Source of the DNA: Verrucomicrobiales bacterium
Lineage (GTDB): Bacteria > Verrucomicrobiota > Verrucomicrobiia > Verrucomicrobiales > DEV007
Length of the DNA stretch: 43,560 nucleotides
NCBI GenBank assembly: GCA_022361255.1
Contig: JAKSBG010000242.1
Span: 1 to 43,560, forward strand
Reading direction: 5' to 3'
The position numbers and the translations under genes are program-made. Positions 35,789 to 42,426 of the stretch are shown one piece after another (the first letter of the stretch is position 1; the number at the start of each line of letters is the position of its first letter). Below the pieces are notes generated by a model. It was not told the origin of the DNA. It saw only the letters and a program-made list of their open reading frames with translations, and did no database searches.

Positions 35789-36361
35789 TCAGTCGACTTT
35801 TTCGCCGGCGATCAGTTTGCGGATGTTCCCGGCTCCCACCTCCGCATTCATCGTAAAGCCATTGAAAACGACCGTGCCTTCTTTATCAATGACAACCCAC
35901 CAGGGAGTTCCACCGGTTTCGTAGGCAACATTGATGCTGTATGCGTCCTTGGTTTTGGCAAGGTGGCCAAAAGGGATATCGAGATCGAACTCCTCTGCCA
36001 TTGGTTTGAGCATCAATTCACTGTTCGACGTGTAGTCTTCAAAAGGAGTCTGAATTGCGAGAAATGCGACTTCGTCATTGCCATCGAATTCCTTTACGAG
36101 TTCTTGCAGAATAGGGAATTCACGCTTTTTACTCGCTTCGCAGGTGGATTGAAACAGGAAAAGAACGACAACTTTGCCGGGAAAATCATAGAGGGTGAGC
36201 CGATCTTTTCCTTCGGGTAGGTTGATCCAGGTTTGCACGCCGAGTGAGGGAGCTTTCCTGCCCTCGATGCCTTTCAGTGGTTCTGTTTGCACCTGTTCCT
36301 GTGCGTTCAATGAGAAGAAGGGAAGTGCGCTTGCCAATAGGGTGGGGAGAAAACGTTTCAT
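35789..36361 (-). CDS. exported thioredoxin-fold (AhpC/TSA-TlpA type) protein with single active-site Cys
   Basis: 190 residues from ATG 36361; the open frame extends to 36478, but the extra 39 residues precede an obvious signal peptide (MKRFLPTLLASALPFFSLNA) and are discarded. The thioredoxin-like core has KVVVLFLFQSTCEASKKREFPILQEL, then VAFLAIQT, and GGTPWWVVIDKEGTVVFNG with the cis-proline TP. The active site reads C-E-A-S instead of CxxC, so a classical disulfide oxidoreductase mechanism is unlikely; a peroxiredoxin-like or one-Cys thiol role is possible. Divergent from the DUF1080 gene (73 bp). Confidence 0.75.
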   Translation of the reverse strand: MKRFLPTLLASALPFFSLNAQEQVQTEPLKGIEGRKAPSLGVQTWINLPEGKDRLTLYDFPGKVVVLFLFQSTCEASKKREFPILQELVKEFDGNDEVAFLAIQTPFEDYTSNSELMLKPMAEEFDLDIPFGHLAKTKDAYSINVAYETGGTPWWVVIDKEGTVVFNGFTMNAEVGAGNIRKLIAGEKVD

Positions 36362-36434
36362 GATGAGCTGGGAAAGTAGAGTATGGAAATTCTTACACAT
36401 TATTGCGGGCTTGCGATGGAAAAAAATCCGGCTC

Positions 36435-37082
36435 ATGATCATTTTTATGAGTCGAACCATTCTTTTAGTCGCTGCCACGGTGTTTTTCTTTCAAACGGCG
36501 GGGGCGGAACATCCTGAGAAAAATGCTGCAGGATTTACACGGATGCCGCTCTCTGCACTGCAAACCGAAGGCAACTGGCAGCAGCAGGATGACGGCGTCA
36601 TTTTCCTTGAACCGAGGGAAGGGGAGACCGGCTGGAAACGCTATCATCACTACCTGACACTCCCCGGGAAGTATAAAGATTTTATCGTGGATTTCGAATA
36701 CAAGCACGGAGAAGGCGGAAACTCAGGCCTGTACTTTCGGGTTTCGGACATGGTCGATCCAACAATCCACGGCTTTGAGATCCAGATTCTCGATTCGCTC
36801 GGAAAAGCCGATGAAGAAATGGGGCACCATGACAACGGCGGAATTATCAAGACAAAAGGTGCTGATAAAAATGCATCGAAGAAAGCCGGGGAATGGAACC
36901 GTATGACGGTGAAGATGAAAGGGAATAATCTCACTGTAACGTTAAACGGGGCCGTCGTTCAAAAAGTGAATCTCGATAAAAAGCGCCCCAAAGACAAGCC
37001 GCTGCACAAAGAAGGGTTCATTTCCATTCAGGACCACGGTCTTCCCTTCTGGGTACGGAATATTCAGGTCAAAAACCTCTGA
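36435..37082 (+). CDS. DUF1080 (3-keto-disaccharide hydrolase-like) secreted protein
   Basis: 215 residues from ATG 36435; ATG 36447 (four residues shorter) is equally possible and starts directly at the signal peptide MSRTILLVAATVFFFQTAGA. The frame is open further upstream, but that part lies antisense to the neighbouring thioredoxin gene. The mature part is the jelly-roll DUF1080 domain: DFIVDFEYKHGEGGNSGLYFR, HGFEIQILDS, GEWNRMTVKMKGNNLTVTLNGAVV and FISIQDHGLPFWVRNIQVK. Members of this domain in gut and soil bacteria act on 3-keto-glycosides. Periplasmic or extracellular carbohydrate binding or hydrolysis is expected. Confidence 0.85.
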   Translation: MIIFMSRTILLVAATVFFFQTAGAEHPEKNAAGFTRMPLSALQTEGNWQQQDDGVIFLEPREGETGWKRYHHYLTLPGKYKDFIVDFEYKHGEGGNSGLYFRVSDMVDPTIHGFEIQILDSLGKADEEMGHHDNGGIIKTKGADKNASKKAGEWNRMTVKMKGNNLTVTLNGAVVQKVNLDKKRPKDKPLHKEGFISIQDHGLPFWVRNIQVKNL

Positions 37083-37162
37083 GAACGGGCCGGGGAGATT
37101 CGGTTCCGCTATTTTACGGATGCCCCTGAATTTCCCCGAATAAATTGGTTTCCATTTCGCTG

Positions 37163-37203
37163 GGGAGCGATACTTTTCGCGCTCCCGCGCCGGAGCGCGG
37201 AAA
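37163..37203 (+). promoter_or_regulatory. two mutually exclusive hairpins immediately upstream of truB
   Basis: Segment A, GGGAGCG (37163-37169), can pair with CGCTCCC (37180-37186), a 7-bp stem with a 10-nt loop. The overlapping segment TTTTCGCGCTCC (37174-37185) can instead pair with GGAGCGCGGAAA (37192-37203), a 12-bp stem with one G-U and a 6-nt loop. Both compete for the same strand, and the second ends 9 nt before the truB ATG, so it would cover the ribosome-binding region. The layout looks like a translational or transcriptional switch, but no known class was recognised. Confidence 0.45.
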
Positions 37204-37212
37204 TTATTTACT

Positions 37213-37932
37213 ATGAGCACGGAGCCTATAACCGGAGTTTTGCTGGTGGATAAAGGTCAGGACATGACATCACACGATGTTGTGGCAGTCGCCCGTCGCA
37301 CGCTGAATACGAAGAAAATCGGGCATTGTGGCACCCTCGACCCGATGGCTACAGGTTTGCTGATTCTCGTGATTGGAAAAGCGACTAAGATTCAGGACCT
37401 TCTCATGTCAGAGGACAAGGAATACACCGGGTCGCTGGAGTTCGGTAAAACGACAAACACGCAGGATGCCGAAGGGGAAATCGAAACCGAGGCAGACGTG
37501 CCTGATTTTTCAGAAGAGCAGATTCGAGAGGCCTTCAATAAATTCAAAGGCGACTTCTACCAAACCCCCCCGATGGTTTCCGCGATCAAGAAAGACGGGG
37601 TTCCACTCTACAAGCTTGCGCGCCAGGGGAAAGAGGTGAAGCGCGACCCGCGTTTCGTTCACGTCTACAGTTACCGGATCGACGGGATAGACCTTCCTGT
37701 TGTCGAGTTTACCGTGAAATGCAGCAAAGGCTTTTACGTGCGGACATACTGCCACGATATCGGTCAGGAGCTCGGTTGCGGCGCTCATATGAAATCCCTT
37801 AGGCGCACCCGCTCCGGGAAATTCGATCTCGAGCGATCTGTAACATTCGATGAGCTTAAGCACGGGAATCGCGATGATATCGTCGCAAAGATGCTCAGCC
37901 TGCCGGAGGTTTCACGACTTCGAGGTGCGTAA
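37213..37932 (+). CDS. truB: tRNA pseudouridine(55) synthase TruB
   Basis: 239 residues. TruB signatures: GVLLVDKGQDMTSHDVV, then KIGHCGTLDPMATGLL with catalytic D43, EYTGSLEFGKTTNTQDAEGE, QTPPMVSAIKKDGVPLYKLARQG and KCSKGFYVRTYCHDIG. It isomerises U55 in the T-loop of tRNAs. The protein ends at the minimal catalytic core and lacks the C-terminal PUA-like extension of E. coli TruB (~314 residues), as in several other bacteria. No ribosome-binding site is obvious; the upstream sequence is taken up by competing hairpins. Confidence 0.95.
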   Translation: MSTEPITGVLLVDKGQDMTSHDVVAVARRTLNTKKIGHCGTLDPMATGLLILVIGKATKIQDLLMSEDKEYTGSLEFGKTTNTQDAEGEIETEADVPDFSEEQIREAFNKFKGDFYQTPPMVSAIKKDGVPLYKLARQGKEVKRDPRFVHVYSYRIDGIDLPVVEFTVKCSKGFYVRTYCHDIGQELGCGAHMKSLRRTRSGKFDLERSVTFDELKHGNRDDIVAKMLSLPEVSRLRGA

Positions 37933-37945
37933 ACTGGTCCAAAAT

Positions 37946-37964
37946 TCTGCGACCTGATCGCAGA
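37946..37964. terminator. short hairpin after truB
   Basis: TCTGCGA, a 5-nt loop CCTGA, TCGCAGA: a perfect 7-bp stem 14 nt after the truB stop, followed by only three T. It is a weak terminator candidate between truB and the deiodinase-like gene. Confidence 0.35.
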
Positions 37965-37988
37965 TTTCGGGGTTACCATTCCGGTGCT

Positions 37989-38723
37989 TTGAAAACCTTC
38001 GCGCTTCCATTTCTCGTCGCAGGAACTTTCTTCGTCTTTCCCGCTGGTGCGGAGGAGGGAAAAGAACCGTTCTATCAGGATGAATTCTCCGGCAGGACAG
38101 TCAACTCGATGGAAATGGCTTCCGCACTCGTCGTGAACCGCTTCTACAATGCGCCCCGCTACGGAACCCGGGCACCTTCCTTTGCAGCCGAAGATATCGA
38201 AACCGGGGAAACGGTTCTTCTTAAAGAGTTATACGCGGAGAAGCCGGTTGTACTGCTCTTTTCCTCCTGGGGATGCGACGTGATGCGGGACAGTAGCGCC
38301 GACCTTCTCGCGGTTTACGAAAGATTCCGGGCGGATTTTTCTTTTGTCATGATTTACATCCGCGAAGCTCATTCGCTCGACGGACATCATTCCCGGCTCG
38401 GGCGTGTCAAAGACCCGAAATCAGCCGCCGAGAGGAAATCCGCTGCGCAGGGCTGCCGCAAAGCCCTGAAGTTGCCATTTCGCATTCTTACCGACCGCAT
38501 CGACGACCGTATTGCGACTCGCTGGGGAGCGTGGCCAATCCGGCTCTTCGTAGTGAATACGGAAGGCACCGTGGTCTATTCCGGCAAACCCGGTCCGTGG
38601 GGATACAGCCCCGGAAATGGATTCAAAGCAGACCTGGCCGACGAATTGAAAAAACATGCCGACCGCTTTAGTCAGGAGTCGCTGGAGGACTTTCTTGAAA
38701 GCTGTCTCCGCGGGAAAAACTAG
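37989..38723 (+). CDS. iodothyronine deiodinase-like thioredoxin-fold protein (Cys form)
   Basis: 244 residues from a TTG at 37989; no ATG occurs in frame before the mature domain, and the TTG start gives a good signal peptide (MKTFALPFLVAGTFFVFPAGA). The core resembles the T4_deiodinase family: RAPSF..., VVLLFSSWGCDVMRD at the place of the selenocysteine motif, then DFSFVMIYIREAHSLDGHH, which matches the IYI-EAH-x-DGW block of deiodinases. The Sec position is a TGC cysteine. Bacterial members are probably redox or peroxiredoxin-like enzymes of unknown substrate; thyroid-type activity should not be assumed. It lies 55 bp upstream of the kinase/phosphatase fusion. Confidence 0.72.
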   Translation: MKTFALPFLVAGTFFVFPAGAEEGKEPFYQDEFSGRTVNSMEMASALVVNRFYNAPRYGTRAPSFAAEDIETGETVLLKELYAEKPVVLLFSSWGCDVMRDSSADLLAVYERFRADFSFVMIYIREAHSLDGHHSRLGRVKDPKSAAERKSAAQGCRKALKLPFRILTDRIDDRIATRWGAWPIRLFVVNTEGTVVYSGKPGPWGYSPGNGFKADLADELKKHADRFSQESLEDFLESCLRGKN

Positions 38724-38778
38724 TCGATTGAGGGAAACGAATTTTGCAATTTTTCCGGAAGCCGGGACATTCAAAGCT

Positions 38779-39996
38779 ATGAAAATCGCGAAAGACGGCA
38801 TCCGGTCCATCGTAAAAGTCGGCTACGACGGACGAGTCTACAAAACTTTCCGGGGAACGGACAAAGAAAATCGATTCGCGAACGAAGTGCGTGTCCTGAA
38901 GGCCCTCGAAGCCCGGGGCTGTGACTATGTTCCCCGTTTGCTGGACGACGATCCCGACGAGCTTACTATTGTAACCACCAATTGCGGTGCTCCCGCAGAG
39001 ACATCCATCAGCGAAGAAAAAGCGCAGTCCCTTTTTGAAGATCTGGAGAAAGAATTCGGAATTGTTCACGACGATCCGTTTCCCCGTAACATCACCTACA
39101 ACCAGCGATCCGGATCTTTTAACATTATTGATTTCGAGCTCGCGGAGGTAAAGGAGGACCCACAGCATCGCGAAGGCTCCGACGAAGCGCACCGGACTCT
39201 CACCTGGTGCGGCACCTCACGAGATGGAAGACGCAAACCCGGGAATCAGGATGCACTTTCCGTTTTTTCCTCCCACGGAGGATGGGCTGAGTCGCTGGAT
39301 CTCAGCGGGACGCAGTCCATCGACGAGAGCGGGCTTGTTTTTGCCGTCAGCGACGGAATGGGAGGGCAGGCAGGTGGTGAGATTGCCAGCAACCTTGTCG
39401 TCCGCGACTTGCGGCGCTTCCTTCCCGCCATGATGGGGGACTTTCATGGAGCAGCCGATCAGGAGGCCATTCTCGAAGCTGCGGTCCGTTCTCTTCACGA
39501 CTTTGTGAAACGCACCGGTGATCACTCCGACCATCTGAAAGGAATGGGCGCCACAGTTGTCTGCGGGCTTTTTTACCGCACGCGCGTTGTATTCGCTCAC
39601 GTCGGCGACAGCCGGTTCTACCGCTATCGAAACGGCGAGCTCACCCAACTTACCCACGACCACACCTATATTGGCGGTCAGTTCCGTTCCGGGAAGATCA
39701 ACGAACGTCAAATGCGGATGCATCCGCGCCGGAATGTGCTCCAACAGGCTATTGGTGGTGGCTGCCAGTATGTCACCCCGCAAGTAGACTCCTCCTCCAT
39801 TGAGTCCGGAGACTGGTTTCTCATTTGTTCCGACGGAGTCATCGACGGATTGTGGAACAAGAACATCGCCTCGGCCTTCGAGGAAGGTATCGAAAAGGAA
39901 CAGAGCGCCGATGAAATCTGTCAGCGCATTCTCGAGTGGTCTTTTGAAGAAGCCGGGGCGGACGACACCACGCTTTTCGTGGTTAGGGCGAAGTAG
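38779..39996 (+). CDS. Bud32-like kinase fused to PP2C-type protein phosphatase
   Basis: 405 residues from ATG 38779 (earlier in-frame starts overlap the preceding gene). Residues ~10-130 form a minimal kinase-like lobe: K22 in VYKTF, E36 in FANEVRVL, the catalytic loop H97-D-D-P-F-P-R-N104 and metal site D118-F-E. Residues ~150-405 form a complete PP2C phosphatase: NQDA, D192-GMGGQAGG, MGATVV, HVGDSRFYRYR, LTHDHT, a VLQQAIGG strand, WFLICSDGV and DDTTLFVV, with the metal-binding aspartates in place. Both activities on one chain, without a membrane segment, suggest a cytoplasmic switch or a phosphatase controlled by its kinase-like part. The partner protein is unknown. Confidence 0.85.
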   Translation: MKIAKDGIRSIVKVGYDGRVYKTFRGTDKENRFANEVRVLKALEARGCDYVPRLLDDDPDELTIVTTNCGAPAETSISEEKAQSLFEDLEKEFGIVHDDPFPRNITYNQRSGSFNIIDFELAEVKEDPQHREGSDEAHRTLTWCGTSRDGRRKPGNQDALSVFSSHGGWAESLDLSGTQSIDESGLVFAVSDGMGGQAGGEIASNLVVRDLRRFLPAMMGDFHGAADQEAILEAAVRSLHDFVKRTGDHSDHLKGMGATVVCGLFYRTRVVFAHVGDSRFYRYRNGELTQLTHDHTYIGGQFRSGKINERQMRMHPRRNVLQQAIGGGCQYVTPQVDSSSIESGDWFLICSDGVIDGLWNKNIASAFEEGIEKEQSADEICQRILEWSFEEAGADDTTLFVVRAK

Positions 39997-40000
39997 GGGA

Positions 40001-40165
40001 ATGAGAAAAGGAGGGGATCCGGACTCCTGGCAGGAACAGGGGGCAACGGGCGCCATTGAATTGATCCCGATGGAGGGAAATAAAGTCGGGGAGGTTCTTG
40101 TGAAATCTTTTCCGCTTCCCCGGGGGCTCTCAAGGGGTAAAACCCGAATTGAGATTCTTGAATGA
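40001..40165 (+). CDS. possible small protein (54 residues)
   Basis: ATG at 40001, four bases after the stop of the kinase/phosphatase gene, opening a 54-codon frame that ends at 40165, five bases before the argA stop on the other strand. The tight fit between neighbours and a plausible beta-strand pattern (GAIELIPMEGNKVGEVLVK...KTRIEILE) favour a real gene. A purine-rich AGGGGA directly abuts the start, closer than usual. No family is recognised. Confidence 0.35.
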   Translation: MRKGGDPDSWQEQGATGAIELIPMEGNKVGEVLVKSFPLPRGLSRGKTRIEILE

Positions 40166-40170
40166 AAAGA

Positions 40171-41451
40171 CTACACGGTCACCTCGCGAATCAGGAGCAA
40201 GGCATTTCGCTGATTTGTCTCCCACTTTTTGCGCCGTTCCTCCGGCAACTGGTTAAGCCCTTCGGAGCGGACAAACCCTTCTTTCTCAAGATAGCCTGCT
40301 GCTTGAGTTGACAGGGCAAAGAGTTGGCTGAAGCACTTTTCCTTGGCTCTTTGGATTGCTGCTTCGACGAGTAATCGACCATAACCCTGCCCGTTGTGAC
40401 CTCGTTTTACAAAGAGGCAGGCGAGCTCTGCTTTGTTTTCGCTTTCGTAGGGGTGAATTGCGACGCAACCGACAACATTCCCGTCGATCTCCAGCACGAT
40501 GTAATCTTCAATCGACGCGAGTATATCGCTTCGGGTACGCTGTACGAGTTGTTCCTCCTCCATTGCCCGGTGAATCAACAGATAAAGTTCATCGACATCG
40601 CTACGTCTTGCAGAACGGACGCTGCGATATGCGTCTGAGTAGACCATAACGCCGACCCCTTCATTACTGAAGACTTCGGCCAGAATGGCATCCTGACTGG
40701 TTGAGCCTACAAAATGCACCCGGGTGACGCCGTCACGGGTTGCAGCAGCGGCATGTTTCATTTTGGAGGCCATACCCGGATCGAGATTCGGATTTGCGGA
40801 GAGAAATTCCAGAGCACTTTCGCTCGACCAGCTTCCCGGATTGACTCCGAGAAGCTTGCGGGGATCTTCAGTGGATAGAAATAGAATTTTTTCGGCACCC
40901 AGAGCGATCGCAACTTCGCGGGCAACCGAATCGGAGTTCACTCGCAATGTTCGCCCGTCAGCGTCGAAACCGAGCGGTGGGACGACAGGGAGAATTTCCT
41001 GGTCCAAAAAGCTTTGCAGGACATCTGCATCGATTCTTTCAATCGCTCCGGTGAGCCGGGCATCCACGCCACCAATGATTCCTGCGGGGTGGGCATGAAT
41101 TGCGTTGGCAGTGGCGGCCTGCAGTTTCACCGTCGTAAGACTCTGCATCACGGAATTACTGAGCCGCGAAATCGCATCCATACTGACCTCGAGCGTGGCC
41201 TCGTCGGTAACCCCGGTCCCGTCAACATTGGATAAAGGTATCTCTCTCTTCTCCCCGAGGGAACGGATTTGGGCTGCGGCTCCGTGCACGAGCACAATCT
41301 TGATATTCAGGGAACGCAGAACGGCTAGATCAAGCAGGATATTGGAAAAGTCCGGGGAATCAATGACTGCTCCATCAAGGGCAACCACAAAGGTGCGTCC
41401 CCGAAATTGAGGCACATACTGAAGAATGGCTCGGAGGTCGCTGAAGTTCAT
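40171..41451 (-). CDS. argA: N-acetylglutamate synthase ArgA (amino-acid kinase-like plus GNAT)
   Basis: 426 residues. The N-terminal amino-acid-kinase-like domain (~1-270) includes FVVALDGAVIDSPDF, IVLVHGAAAQI, LRVNSDSVAREVAIALGAEKILFL and MASKMKHAAAA. The C-terminal acetyltransferase (GNAT) domain (~285-426) has VGCVAIHPYESENKAELACLFVKRGHNGQGYGRLL, the acetyl-CoA loop, and a QAAGYLEKEGF segment. ArgA acetylates glutamate with acetyl-CoA, the first committed step of arginine biosynthesis in the cytoplasm, and in the family is feedback-inhibited by arginine through the kinase-like domain. It is convergent with the small frame at 40001 and divergent from the ABC-like gene (174 bp). Confidence 0.93.
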   Translation of the reverse strand: MNFSDLRAILQYVPQFRGRTFVVALDGAVIDSPDFSNILLDLAVLRSLNIKIVLVHGAAAQIRSLGEKREIPLSNVDGTGVTDEATLEVSMDAISRLSNSVMQSLTTVKLQAATANAIHAHPAGIIGGVDARLTGAIERIDADVLQSFLDQEILPVVPPLGFDADGRTLRVNSDSVAREVAIALGAEKILFLSTEDPRKLLGVNPGSWSSESALEFLSANPNLDPGMASKMKHAAAATRDGVTRVHFVGSTSQDAILAEVFSNEGVGVMVYSDAYRSVRSARRSDVDELYLLIHRAMEEEQLVQRTRSDILASIEDYIVLEIDGNVVGCVAIHPYESENKAELACLFVKRGHNGQGYGRLLVEAAIQRAKEKCFSQLFALSTQAAGYLEKEGFVRSEGLNQLPEERRKKWETNQRNALLLIREVTV

Positions 41452-41530
41452 TGCCGGAAAATAGCGGAAGGTAAACGAAACCGGCAGAATTTCATCGGAA
41501 TAAAGGAAGGCTGCCTCATGGAAGAGGACT

Positions 41531-41577
41531 GGTAGCCCCGGACTATCCAGGCACTCCGTTCCGTGAGCGGGGCTGCC
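41531..41577. repeat. inverted repeat between argA and the ABC-like gene
   Basis: GGTAGCCCCG (41531-41540) pairs with CGGGGCTGCC (41568-41577) with one T-G wobble, closing a 27-nt loop that itself contains a CAC/GTG pairing. It lies in the divergent region, about 48 bp before the ATG at 41626 and 80 bp before the argA start. It could be an operator or leader structure for either gene. Confidence 0.35.
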
Positions 41578-41625
41578 GAAATCTCCTGCTTTCCCCGGTT
41601 GTGGATTCGCTGTATCCTTCAGGAC

Positions 41626-42408
41626 ATGGAGCTCCTGGAGGTGGAAAATTTGAAATTGCTCGAGCAGCGGCGGCGACGGAGCTGGTTTCGGTACGATTTA
41701 TCTGAGAGAGTCTTAATTGATGATGTCTCTTTCTCGATCGAGAAGTGGCGCAGTCTCGGAATCGTTGGCGAGGAAAACAGCGGGAAGCATGCGCTGGTAA
41801 TGGCGCTCCTGAAATTTCAGGAGGTATCCGAAGGGCGGATTACATTCGGTGAGGTCGTTACGACCGAAATTGGAGAACGTCATTTCAGGCGTCTGAGAAA
41901 GCGGATTCAAGCATTGTTCTCAGAAGGATTTGGGCAACTGACTCCGGAACTCACCGTGGATCAAATGTTTCGGGAGGTGCTTGCCGTCTGGTTTAGAAGA
42001 GAGGGCCGTGAAGCCTGGGAGCGAAGGGTTGAAGAAGTGATGGTTTCCTGCGGGCTGCCCGAAGCAGTTCGACCGCTCTATCCTGCGGAACTCGATGCGG
42101 TAGAGCGTCAGCAGGTGGCATTGGCAAGGGCTCTTTTAAGCAAGCCGGATTTTCTGATTTGTCACGGTTTTACGAAAGGTTTGGATGCTGTTCAGGAGGG
42201 CGAACTTCTAAATTTGATTCGCCGTGTGAGGGAGCAGTATGGCTTGACCCTTCTGGTGACTACGGACGACCTTGCGGTTGCGCATCAATTGAGCGATGAT
42301 ATCGGCGTGCTTCATCGCGGACGACTTGTCGAATTAGCTGACGCAGAATCGATAGTAAACCGGCCCGTGCATGATTATACCCGTCGTCTCGTGAGTTTCT
42401 CGCTTTGA
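41626..42408 (+). CDS. OppF/DppF-like ABC ATPase homologue with all catalytic motifs degenerate
   Basis: 260 residues from ATG 41626; an upstream frame start at 41563 adds 21 unlikely residues. The fold pattern follows oligopeptide-transport ATPases (SLGIVGEENSGKHAL; LRKRIQALFSEGFGQLTPELTV; VQEGELLNLIRRVREQYGLTLLVTTDDL; a PVHDYTRRL tail). Yet each catalytic site is changed: Walker A ends K54-H55 instead of KS/T; the Q-loop Gln is Ser (LFSEGF); LSGGQ is replaced by L156-D-A-V-E160; Walker B reads LICH180-G181 in place of D-E; and the H-loop His is D214. The frame is intact, so this looks like a conserved non-catalytic protein rather than a decaying gene. No permease gene is adjacent. A SEDS gene follows 18 bp downstream. 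Confidence 0.75.
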   Translation: MELLEVENLKLLEQRRRRSWFRYDLSERVLIDDVSFSIEKWRSLGIVGEENSGKHALVMALLKFQEVSEGRITFGEVVTTEIGERHFRRLRKRIQALFSEGFGQLTPELTVDQMFREVLAVWFRREGREAWERRVEEVMVSCGLPEAVRPLYPAELDAVERQQVALARALLSKPDFLICHGFTKGLDAVQEGELLNLIRRVREQYGLTLLVTTDDLAVAHQLSDDIGVLHRGRLVELADAESIVNRPVHDYTRRLVSFSL

Positions 42409-42426
42409 CGACGCTCTCTTTCAATT

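Noticed and set aside
36195-36434. N-terminal extension of the DUF1080 protein
   Set aside because: It is antisense to the thioredoxin-fold gene and precedes a clear signal peptide.
38656-38778. N-terminal extension of the kinase/phosphatase fusion
   Set aside because: Overlaps the deiodinase-like gene; the sequence is Arg/Ser-rich and not kinase-like.
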